NCBI RefSeq assembly: GCF_000014425.1
Contig: NC_008530.1
Span: 930,001 to 994,000, forward strand
Length of the DNA stretch: 64,000 bases
Source: Lactobacillus gasseri ATCC 33323 = JCM 1131
Lineage (GTDB): Bacteria; Bacillota; Bacilli; Lactobacillales; Lactobacillaceae
Direction: 5' to 3'
A program made the position numbers and the translations under genes. Below the pieces are notes generated by a model. That model was not told the DNA's origin. It did no database searches and saw nothing but the letters and a program-made list of their open reading frames with translations. Below are positions 1 through 10,300 of the stretch, piece by piece (the first letter of the stretch is position 1; each line of letters starts with the position of its first letter).

Positions 1-361
1 TGACTCCAGAGTTTTTGGTTTCTTCAAAGTGGACAATATAGTGCCGATTGGCTATCGCTGATTTATTGATTTTCCAAAAGTTGGATGGAAGAAGATCAGT
101 CAGTTGATACAGTCGCTTTCTAATATGATATTGCTTGTCATTAGTACAGATGGCTAGAACCTTATTTTCAACAATTGTAATCATGACAATATCTGAAAAG
201 CTGACCATAGTTAAATCTTTATCATCGTAAGCTACAATTGTATTTGAATCGCCGTTTGATAAAACAAACTCTTTTAGTTGAGTTGAAAAATCACTTTTTT
301 GATGTACATAAGCTTCCACTATTTCTGCTTTACTTGGTTCAATGAATAATTTGAATTTCAT
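1..361 (-). CDS. LytTR-family DNA-binding regulator, cut by the window edge
   Basis: This reads leftward from an ATG at 361 preceded by a good AAGGAG ribosome site and runs off the window without a stop, so only about 120 residues are visible. The end of the visible part has the LytTR signature: a strand reading VLAICTNDKQYHIRK, then the motif FWKINKSAIANRHYI, which resembles the recognition region of LytTR domains. There is no receiver domain upstream, so it is the stand-alone type that often sits beside a DUF3021 membrane protein. A partner may lie to the left, outside the window. A second, damaged LytTR gene lies at 48806-49258. Confidence 0.75.
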   Translation of the reverse strand, partial: MKFKLFIEPSKAEIVEAYVHQKSDFSTQLKEFVLSNGDSNTIVAYDDKDLTMVSFSDIVMITIVENKVLAICTNDKQYHIRKRLYQLTDLLPSNFWKINKSAIANRHYIVHFEETKNSGV

Positions 362-502
362 TTTTAACTCCTTTCAATTTTTATTATAGAGATTAGAAAT
401 AAAAAGACTTTATTTTGCTTGTTATCGGTTAAAAAGATGCATTAATCGGTAAAAAAAATAATAAATTAACGAATAATTAAATAAGATTTTTTGAAAAAAT
501 AT

Positions 503-556
503 AAAAAAGAACAATGATTTTCTATTTTGAAAAACTCATTGCTCTTTTTTTTGCAT
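503..556. terminator. Bidirectional rho-independent terminator
   Basis: An imperfect hairpin pairs AACAATGATTTT with AAAACTCATTGCTCT. A run of eight T follows on the plus strand and a T-rich run follows on the minus strand. Lying downstream of the leftward gene at 629-1312, it most likely ends that transcript. Confidence 0.6.
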
Positions 557-628
557 TTTGTTTAAGAAACTAAAATATTATACAAGCTAGTTATAAATAC
601 ACATTTGATATAAAGGTTTGTAATTCAA

Positions 629-1312
629 TCAGACTATTTTATTACGTTTAACAGGAAATAGAAATGAAGTAACCGGAATAACTAAGTACAGAATCATAGC
701 TATTCTCGGAATAAATAATGACAGAACAATCAAGATTACATTTAAAAATAGAGTAACAGCAACCTTTCTAATAAATGATCTACTGATAATAATATTCATA
801 ATTTGTGAATATTTTGCTGTCTTTTTCGCACCAAAGTATTGAATTAAATATTCCAAAATTTTGGCAATTAAAAAAACAATCCCGAAGTTGGCAACTGCAA
901 AGGTTGAGCTTTCAGCCATGATCCACTTAGTCATCACAGGTAGAAGAGAAAGGTCAGCTAGGAAAAAGAAATCTAGTATCGCAATCGTTTTTGTTGGTTT
1001 AAAAATATAGTAAGAAAAAGCCAAGTGAAGATCATACCAAAAGTCAGCGACTACAAAGAAAGTAATCAAAAAGACGATAATATTAGCAATAAATTGTTCA
1101 TAATGAACTTCGTGAATTGCTGGCTGAATTTCTAAAACAATAATTGTGATAATAATCGCCATTACACCATCATTAAAGGCTTGTAAATGTTCCCAGAGTC
1201 TTTCGGGTTCTTTCTTTTGTGCCTGTGTTAATTCTTGTCGAACTGTTTTTAACTTTTCTTTTTCTTGATCTGAAAAATCGTTAAAATTGTGTTGGTGTTT
1301 ATTTCTTCTCAT
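629..1312 (-). CDS. TMEM175-family (DUF1211) integral membrane protein
   Basis: This 227-residue protein has a charged N-terminal 40 residues followed by about six hydrophobic segments. The first transmembrane helix carries the family motif FNDGVMAI (residues 46-53), equivalent to the F-S-D-G-V-x-A-I selectivity-filter helix of TMEM175 / DUF1211 proteins. Characterised bacterial members are potassium channels, but ion selectivity here is inferred from family only. The family's usual Arg before the motif is Leu/Gln here. It is monocistronic and reads away from the adhesin cluster. Confidence 0.75.
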   Translation of the reverse strand: MRRNKHQHNFNDFSDQEKEKLKTVRQELTQAQKKEPERLWEHLQAFNDGVMAIIITIIVLEIQPAIHEVHYEQFIANIIVFLITFFVVADFWYDLHLAFSYYIFKPTKTIAILDFFFLADLSLLPVMTKWIMAESSTFAVANFGIVFLIAKILEYLIQYFGAKKTAKYSQIMNIIISRSFIRKVAVTLFLNVILIVLSLFIPRIAMILYLVIPVTSFLFPVKRNKIV

Positions 1313-1506
1313 TTTTATATTCCTATTCTATTAATCGATTTCTTCCCACTTATCTTGAATTTGTTCAATTAGTGGAAGGAGTCACTTTTTATTTTTCTTT
1401 CACAACAATACAAACAAATTAATAACATAATATATGAAGATTATTCAATATATTCATGAAAAAAAGTTACAATAGGAGTGAAAAGAAATAGTTATTTTAG
1501 GAAAAT

Positions 1507-3354
1507 GTGATTGATTTGCTTAATATATTTTCAAAGAAAAGAAAAATAATTATCAATTTTGTAGATTCAGATACTAAAAATCAAATCATTACTAGCAAAA
1601 CTTTTTTTTGTAAAAAGGGCAAAAAAATCAATATTGATTTAATTTCAATTATTGATGAGCTTCAAAATCATGGTTATCAAATCCCAGCTAGTTTTGACAG
1701 AAAGATGGCATTAACTTTTGGCAAAAAAGATAATAGTGTCAATATTAGTGTGTCACACCAAAAGAAGATTATTGATGTTAACCATATCACTAAGAATTTC
1801 CCGCTTAACCAAGTAAAAAGGACAATAAAACAAATAGTCCACTATTCTGGAGCAGGAAGCAGGACACCGATTGATAATGTTAATTCGGCCGAATTTTATC
1901 GAACTTTAGAAGTCGATGCAGTGACAAAAGAAATAGTATCGAAAACAACCTGGATTTCAGATACCAATACTTTTCTAAAAATTGGAGTTCCAACTTTACC
2001 GGGTTATGTTCCTGATAAAACTACAGTGGGTGGTAAGAAAATAGTACCCGATGATGGAAATCAAGAATATTTTGTAAAATATAAGCTAAATGAGCATCCC
2101 TCAACAAATAAACAAGCAGCTATTATTCAATATGTAAATTTAACGGCAAATAATGCTATCGTTAAAACTACTAAATTAGAAGGAGAACCAAATTTTCCTA
2201 TTAATTACGATATTAATGATGATTTAAATGACTTAATAGCTAGGGGATTCAAGTTAGTTGACAATGGTTTTAATGGTAAAGGAATTCAATTCTTCGGCAA
2301 TAATGATAGCTATGTTCCAGTCTTTATTGTGACACTTAGACGTGATGAAATAATTGTAGACTCGGCACATCCTTATCAAAAGGTAAACCCTGAAGAATAC
2401 CAGAAAGATATAACTTTTACGATTAAGTTCGATGGTGCTGGCAAAAAGACACCAGAGAATATTATTAAAACCAAGCATTTGCAGCGAAAAGTATTATTTT
2501 CATTAGTCTTGAATAAAATAGTAGAAAACAATACCTATCCAACTGAATGGAAGACTATTCAGAAAGACTTTCCTAACAAGATTCAAGTTCCCGTCGTTAA
2601 AGGATATCATAGTAATCTTTCTCACATAGAAACTGAAAATATAAATAATAGCAAATCGGAGATCAAGGTATCTTATATTCGTAACAATAAAATAATTCCA
2701 GTTGATGAAAATGGAGAGTTGATACCTACAAAAGGAACTTTATATTTAGAAACAGATCCTAATGATCCAACTAAACTAAACACTAAACAGATAATTCCTC
2801 AAATTCCAGGCTACAGAAGTAATTACAAAATAATTACCCTATCTAATTCAAATAAAGATATTAAAGTTATCTACCAAAAAATTGCGAATAATTTTGAAAA
2901 AGATCAGTCTAATACTTACGTTCCTTCAAGTAACAACGATCAAATTGCAATTGTGAACTTTATTGACTTAGATAATGAAGGACAGCAGATAACTTCCTCA
3001 GGCCCCTTAATTGGCAAACCTAATGAAAATATCACAGATTTATATAGCACGTCGATTCCTTTAGCAGGGCTTGAAAAAGCAGGTTACCATGTTATTTTTA
3101 ATAATTTTGACGGAAATAATAAAATTCAAAAATTTGATGGAAATGATTTAACAACACAAGTCTTTACGGTTGGAGTAAGTAAAAATTCTGAGCAAAATAT
3201 GCAATTGCAACAATTGAAAAGCAGTGTTAATGAGCTTGTTAGTCAAAACAGTAATAATTTATCAAATCCAGTTGTTGCGAATTTAATGAATGTTCTTAAA
3301 TCATTGATCGATTTGATTTCAATTTTGAATAAGGATAACAAGAACAAAAATTAA
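1507..3354 (+). CDS. Mub-like repeat protein without visible signal peptide or anchor (paralogue 1)
   Basis: A 615-residue protein made of alternating beta-rich modules. Three copies of a short MucBP-like domain can be aligned: about residues 14-85 (starting INFVDSDTKNQIITS), 205-285 (YVNLTANN) and 480-560 (NFIDLDNEGQQITSS). Longer Mub_B2-like modules lie between them, each with a GYxP/GYHS-type turn. No YSIRK or other signal peptide and no LPxTG motif is visible. The protein ends in a hydrophobic stretch (VLKSLIDLISIL) and a Lys/Asn tail, a feature shared with the paralogue at 15886-17617. The start is uncertain. GTG at 1507 is the only in-frame start after a stop and has only a weak AGGA. 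The better ribosome site (GGAG at 1475) serves another frame that closes after ten codons, so the N-terminus may itself be disrupted. Role in host binding is inferred. Confidence 0.7.
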   Translation: MIDLLNIFSKKRKIIINFVDSDTKNQIITSKTFFCKKGKKINIDLISIIDELQNHGYQIPASFDRKMALTFGKKDNSVNISVSHQKKIIDVNHITKNFPLNQVKRTIKQIVHYSGAGSRTPIDNVNSAEFYRTLEVDAVTKEIVSKTTWISDTNTFLKIGVPTLPGYVPDKTTVGGKKIVPDDGNQEYFVKYKLNEHPSTNKQAAIIQYVNLTANNAIVKTTKLEGEPNFPINYDINDDLNDLIARGFKLVDNGFNGKGIQFFGNNDSYVPVFIVTLRRDEIIVDSAHPYQKVNPEEYQKDITFTIKFDGAGKKTPENIIKTKHLQRKVLFSLVLNKIVENNTYPTEWKTIQKDFPNKIQVPVVKGYHSNLSHIETENINNSKSEIKVSYIRNNKIIPVDENGELIPTKGTLYLETDPNDPTKLNTKQIIPQIPGYRSNYKIITLSNSNKDIKVIYQKIANNFEKDQSNTYVPSSNNDQIAIVNFIDLDNEGQQITSSGPLIGKPNENITDLYSTSIPLAGLEKAGYHVIFNNFDGNNKIQKFDGNDLTTQVFTVGVSKNSEQNMQLQQLKSSVNELVSQNSNNLSNPVVANLMNVLKSLIDLISILNKDNKNKN

Positions 3355-3373
3355 AAGAAAGCTGAATTTAAGA

Positions 3374-4219
3374 ATGAATAAAAAGTGTCCAAATTGTGGT
3401 AAAGAAGTAAATCTTGGGGAAGCTAAATGTCCATTTTGTGGCTATGATTTTGTAAATAATATTAATGCCAAAATTCCAGCCGATTTGGGGATGATGGGCA
3501 TAAGGCTAAATAATGTGCCAAAGAAGAAAAAGAAAGCTGAACCAGAAAATAAAAGGGTTGAAAAAAATACCACCCAAAAAGTAGCGGTAACAAAAGCAAA
3601 AGAATTAAAACATGCTAAAAAAAATAAAGTAGTTAAAAAGAAGAAAGGATGGCTATGGTTATTAGTTTGCTTAGCATTTTTGACTTTTGGCTATATTGGT
3701 TTTTATGTTGGAAGTAATTTTAATTCTACTCAGCATAGCATCTCTAGTGAAAGTAATCTTAATAGCAGTCATAATCATGTTAAAAAAAGTGCCACAAATG
3801 AAACTTCTTCTAAGCCACAAAATAAACAAAGTAAATCAGTTACGAAACAAGATCCTAATACAAAATTGTATACCCCTACGCAAGTCCAGCCTGTAATAAG
3901 CAATCAAGAAGAAATTAAAAACTTTTTAACGGGAGTATTTACTAAGCCGCAAGCAAATAAGTTTATTTCTGGTGAAAACAATTCTGATTTTCGTCAATTA
4001 CGTGATGTAACTTTAAGTTGGGAACCCAATGATGTGAATATCAAAATTAAATTATTTAATGTTTCTCAAAAGGGTAATGATTACAATCTAAATTACCTAG
4101 TTTATTATAACTTTATTACGGGTAGAAAACAGATTATGGTTTATAACAATGGCTTGTTAACATGTGCTAATGGCGCTTTCCACATTGCAAGATTAGGATC
4201 TGGATGCCTGATCAAATAA
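3374..4219 (+). CDS. Zinc-ribbon membrane protein with extracytoplasmic C-terminal domain
   Basis: The 281-residue protein begins with a four-cysteine zinc ribbon (Cys5, Cys8, Cys19, Cys22), followed by a very Lys-rich linker and one transmembrane helix at about 92-114. A Ser/Asn-rich spacer and a roughly 100-residue globular C-terminal domain with several Trp/Tyr/Phe strands follow. The predicted topology puts the ribbon in the cytoplasm and the C-terminal domain outside. It starts 19 bases after the Mub-like gene and is probably co-transcribed with it. Zinc-ribbon/TM proteins of this layout are common in lactobacilli but have no established function. A role in sensing or in export of the neighbouring surface protein is only a guess. 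Confidence 0.7.
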   Translation: MNKKCPNCGKEVNLGEAKCPFCGYDFVNNINAKIPADLGMMGIRLNNVPKKKKKAEPENKRVEKNTTQKVAVTKAKELKHAKKNKVVKKKKGWLWLLVCLAFLTFGYIGFYVGSNFNSTQHSISSESNLNSSHNHVKKSATNETSSKPQNKQSKSVTKQDPNTKLYTPTQVQPVISNQEEIKNFLTGVFTKPQANKFISGENNSDFRQLRDVTLSWEPNDVNIKIKLFNVSQKGNDYNLNYLVYYNFITGRKQIMVYNNGLLTCANGAFHIARLGSGCLIK

Positions 4220-4343
4220 ATAACATATAGCATACTTTTCTATTTGTGTTATGATGAAATTGTGAATATATTATATGTGCCTAATTTCTTTATAATTGAT
4301 GCTAAATTTAAATGAGATGGCTTTTATTTTTGGAGGAAAAGTT

Positions 4344-7300
4344 ATGAATTTTAGGGATATGAAAAGGAAAGATCGCTGGAGTATTAGAAAATTGACTGTT
4401 GGAGCAGCAAGTGTATTATTGGGAACATACTTTGTTGCATCTTCTCAAGGCGTTGCTAAAGCTGATACCGTTAAGGACAATAATGTAAATAACAATACTG
4501 TTAATGAACAAACTAGTGAAAAGAAAATATCACAGCCAATTACACCAAATACTCAAGCTGTAGTTATTGCAAAAAACAATCATCAAAATAGTGAGAATAA
4601 TACTGCCAATTTACAAAATAAGGCTGACCTAATTAGACAAAATAATCAAAAAATCATTAATAGGCTAACTGTACAAAAAAATACCATTCAAAAGGTTGAG
4701 AACAGCACTTTTTCTGAGATAAAAACTAGAGAAGCAGCTAATACTCAACCTTTTAATATTGCAAAAAATAGTTCAAAAGCAGTCACTACTAATTCTAATG
4801 ATGGGCTTGATGAATCAACTTTTGGCAAAGTTGACGTTAGTAGTTGGGATACAGAAACTGTTAATAATGGGTTAGATATTACTGGCTACCATGGCAGTGA
4901 TCAAGAACATCTAGTTATTCCAAACGCTGCTGATTTTACTAAGGCCGGAAAGTTAACTGATGAGAATGCAGTTATTACAGTAAATGCAGCTAAGTTTAAA
5001 AAGATTCTAAATACAATTAAACCAACTACTGTAGCTATCAGTAAAACAGATAATAAGAAAGTTCAAGTTTCAGATAAAACTGCTTTTGGTGGAAATTTAA
5101 CTACTGAAAATGGAGTTAGCACAAATGATCCTAATTTGAAACAGATGGATCTTACCAATTTAGATACCAGCAATTTGACTGATATGAGTGGCATGTTTTG
5201 CGGAGCATATAAGGTTAAGTCATTAGGTAATTTAAGTGGCTGGGATGTTTCTCATGTTACCAATATGCAACAGATGTTTGACGAGAATACTTATGATAGT
5301 CCAGCTCTAGAGTCATTAGATGGCATTAACAAGTGGAATGTAAGCAATGTCCAAAATATATTGTGTCTTTTTAGAAACGATACTAATTTAAAAGATATTG
5401 ATATTTCTGGCTGGGATTTAAGTAAAGCAACGGGAGGGTGGACGACTGGACAAGTGTTTGCCAGCTTTACTAATATTAGCAAGACAGTTATTAATCTTAA
5501 TAATGTAAAGTTGCCTTCTGATTTTAATTTGGAAACCAGTTTTGCAAACGGCCAGGTTGTAATTACAAATAATGGTGATCTTTTACAATTAGATACCACT
5601 TCGAAGACTCCATTTAAAGACAACTTAACTTTTAGGCAATATAATAGTTGGGGATATTATGCTAATCCAACTGTCAAAACCTATAGTCACAGCATATTTT
5701 ATGATTCAAAAGGTAGTTCTGATGCTAAAGCTATCGTTCAGGGCGTAATTGATACATTTTTACATAACAATTATGCAAATTATCAAAAAGTAACTATTCC
5801 TACCAATGCAGTATATCTTTCTACCAAGCCGAGTGATAGCGCAACTGCTATAGCAAATGAAACTTATGATATAGCTAAAACTGAAACTAGTGACACTACT
5901 TATCACGTATTCCGTGATGATGAAATTCCAATGCAATTAACGTATGTTGAGACGGATAATAATAAAAATCTCGGAACTGTTACTGTCGTCGGTAATGGAA
6001 TAACTATTGTGACTCCTTATAATACTGGTCTGAATCCATTGCCTGTTACTAATCTTGCTGACTGGCTAGGTAACGATGATTATACAAAGTCAGATATGAG
6101 TATTACTGGGCAAAAACACTTTGGCTTTGACGGAATTGCAGAGCCAGTTAATGTAGAAATAAATTTAACTAAGAAAGTGATTACAGAGCAACGGACAGTT
6201 ACTGTTCATTTGTATGAAAGAGACAGTAATGGCGATCCTGTTAAAGATAGTAATGGAAATTATGTATCTGTAGCTCCAGACCTTAAAGCAACTTTTAATT
6301 ATCGACAGGATGAGTTTGTAAATTCTAAGGGTAAAGTTGTTAAGAAGAGTAATATTTGGTTATGGGATGAAAAAGCTCCTAAAACATATGATGGTGCAAA
6401 TTCTCAAGAAGTAAATGTCGGATATATAGAGGGAGTTCAGTCAATTAGTAATGTGAAATGCTGGAAAGTTCCAATTAATAAAGAAGGGACAAGCTACATA
6501 TTAGTTCCAAATGATGGAAATTGGTCGACAGTCGAATTTTCAACTCCTGCTGTAGATGGTTACTATGCAAATCCATTTATAGATAATATTGTAAACGGCT
6601 ATCCATTGTTAGGTAGACCAGCTAATTTATTTGTAAATCCTAGGTTCAATAACTCTGTTCGTCCTGGCACGTCTGATACAAGTGATAGTAGTATTGCTTA
6701 TACAAATCAAGATGGTATTTATGAAAATAAAAATGAACATATAATCTGGTATTTTCCTAAGGAAAATACAGCAACAATTAAGAGAACTATTAATTTTGTA
6801 AAAAATGATGCAAGTCATACTCAATTACAAGAAACAAGTACTCAGGATGTAAATCTTAATGGCTCCTTGGTGGCAGCTAATCCAAATGGTACTGGCAAAG
6901 ATTACTTCACAATATATCCTGCAGAATATAATGATGCAAGTATTGTTACTGGCAGCCCAATTGCTGTGATAAATAATAGTAATAAACCTACATATAGTTG
7001 GAAAGCTAAAGATGGCCAAACAAGTGTAAATACTGATATAACCGGATATACAGTTTCAGCTGTTAAAATTGGGAACGCAGACTATTCAACGAATGAAAAT
7101 GACATTAAATATGCCAAAGAAATTGCCCAAAATACTGCAACATTGGATTCTCCAGCAGATTTGAATATTTCTTTTGTATATGCACCTGCTAGCCTTACTA
7201 GTAGTTATGAATTTGTTGATGATGATAATAAAGAACAGGTGATAGAACCTGCTACGTCATTTTCAGGTAAGACTGGCGAAACTGTTGAACTTAATATTAA

Positions 7301-10300
7301 ACTCCCAGCTAATTATGAATTAGCAAAAGGAAGCACATTACCAACTAGTTATACTTTTAAGCCTAGCGACAATGAACAGTTAAAAATTCATTTAATTCAT
7401 CAAAAGAAAGTTTTATCGGATGATACTAGAACAATTAGACGTAAAGTAACTATTACTGATCCCGATGGTAAAGTTGATCCTAAGTCAACAACACAAAGTG
7501 TTTCATTTAGTAGAAGCGATACCTTAGATAAAGTAACTAATAAACACATTTATGGTAAGTGGAATAAGAATCAACAAACTTTACTAGCAATTGCTTTGTC
7601 AGTATTTGCTGGATATACACCATCTGGCAAGGTGGATGCAATTAATGTAACGGCTGATAGTAATAATCCTGCTGATATTAATATTAGTTACACTGCTGAT
7701 AAGCAAAACAGTTTTTATCAGTTTGTAGACGATAATGAAGAGGGAGCTAAGGTTGGTACAAGTCATCCAATTTCTGGAACCACTGATGAAATGGTTGACT
7801 TAACTAAAGCAATAAAAGATTCAGTTCCAACTAATTATGATTTAGTTCCAGATCAAAGTATGAGTTATATCTTTAAAGCTAGTGATAATAAGCCACTTAT
7901 AATTCATTTGACTCATCAAAAGAAAGTTTTATCGGATGATACTAGAACAATTAGTCGTAAAGTAACTATTACTGATCCTGATGGTAAAGTTGATCCTGAG
8001 TCAACAACACAAAGTGTTTCATTTAGTAGAAGTAATACCTTAGATAAGGTAACCAATCAGCATATTTATGGCGAATGGAATACAAAACAGCAAACGTTGC
8101 CTGCAATTGTTTTGCCTGTATTTCCTGGATATACACCATCTGGTAAGGTAGATGCAATCAACGTAACGGCTGATAGTAATGACCCCGCTGATATTAATAT
8201 TAGTTACACTGCTGATAAGCAAAACAGTTCTTATCAGTTTGTAGACGATAATGAAAAGGGAGCTAAGATTGGTACGAGTCATCCGATTTCTGGAACCACT
8301 GATGAAATGGTTGACTTAACTAAAGCAATAAAAGATTCAGTTCCAACTAATTATGATTTAGTTCCAGATCAAAATATGAGTTATATCTTTAAAGCTAGTG
8401 ATAATAAGCCACTTATAATTCATTTGACTCATCAAAAGAAAGTTTTATCGGATGATACTAGAACAATTAGTCGTAAAGTAACCATTACTGATCCTGATGG
8501 TAAAGTTGATCCTAAGTCAACGACACAAAGTGTTACATTTAGTAGAAGCGATACTTTAGATAAGGTAACTAATAAACACATTTATGGTAAGTGGAATAAG
8601 AATCAACAAACTTTACCAGCAATTACTTTATCAGTATTTGCTGGATATACGCCATCTGGTAAGGTGGATGCAATTAACGTAACTGCTGATAGTAATAATC
8701 CTGCTGATATTAATATTAGTTACATTGCTGATAAACAAAACAGTTCTTATAAATTTGTTGATGATAATGAAAATGAGGCTACGGTAGGTACAAGTCATCC
8801 GATTTCTGGAACCACTGATGAAACGATTGATTTAACCAAAGCAATAAAGGATTCAGTTCCAACTAATTATGATTTAGTTCCAGATCAAAATATGAGTTAT
8901 ATCTTTAAAGCTAGTGATAATAAGCCACTTATAATTCATTTAACTCACCATATTAGTGCAGTAACTAATGATTCCAACTTAACAAAGACGGTAAGTCGTA
9001 CCATCAATGTTACAAAACCAGATGGAACAAAATTAGCACCAGTTGTTCAAAGGGTAAGCTTTATCCAAACAGCAACTAAAGACGATGTTACTGGAAAAGT
9101 TACATACAATAATGATTGGAAAGCAAATGGTAAAGATAGTTTTACAGAATATGATGCTCCAGTAGTTGATGGCTATACTGCTAATCCAGCTAAAATAGAA
9201 AAGTTTACTCCTAATGTTAATACTAAAGATTCAACTAAAAATATTGTTTATGAGGCTGGTTCTCAAAGTATAACTGTACGTTTTATTGATAAAGATAATA
9301 AAGATCAACAAGTGGGTGAAGCAATTTCTATTAATGGTGTTACAGGTAAGAGTGCTGATTTTTCTTCTGTTGTTGTTCCAGAAAACTATGTATTAGCAGA
9401 AGGGGAAAAATTACCAACTAATCATAAATTTACCGCCAATGATCAAACAGTTTATACGGTTGAACTAAGACATAAAACTGAAGATGCCAAGATTGATCCT
9501 AATGCTAAACTTAGTCAAAAAGTTAGTCGTACTATTTTAATTACCAAACTTGATGGTAGTGTCAATAAGATTATTCAAGAACATACCTTTACTCGTACTG
9601 GCGAGAAAGATATGGTCACTGGAAATATTAATTATGGACCGTGGTCAGAAAACGGAAGTTATACTTTCACAGCAATTATTGTAAAGAATATTGCAGGTTA
9701 CGCAATTAGTGGCTCGGCTCCAAAAATGGTGGTAACACCGGAAACTAAGGACTCGACAGTCAATATTAGCTATGTTGCTAATGGACAGACTAATTATTAC
9801 CAATTTATTGATGATGATTATCAAGCAGGAGATCCTGTAATTAATCAAAGACATGATTTTGCAGGAAAGACTGGTGAAGCGGTTAAGTTAAATATTTCAG
9901 TTCCTCAAAATTATGATCTGGCAAAAAGTAATGTTGTGCCGATTGCTTATACTTTCAAGACTAATAACAATCAACCAATTGTAATTCATTTAGTCCACCA
10001 TCTTAGTGCAATCACTAATGATCCTAAATTAATGAAGCAAGTTACTCGTACCATCAATGTTACAAAACCAGATGGAACAAAATTAGCACCAGTTGTTCAA
10101 AGGGTAAGTTTTATCCAAACAGCAACTAAAGACGATGTTACTGGAAAAATTACATATCATCATGATTGGAAAGTAAACGGTGGAAATAGCTTTACAGAAT
10201 ATGATGCCCCAATAGTTGATGGTTATACTGCTAATCCAGCAAAGATTGAAAAGCTTACTCCTGATGTTAATACCAAAGATTCAATTGTAAATATCGTTTA

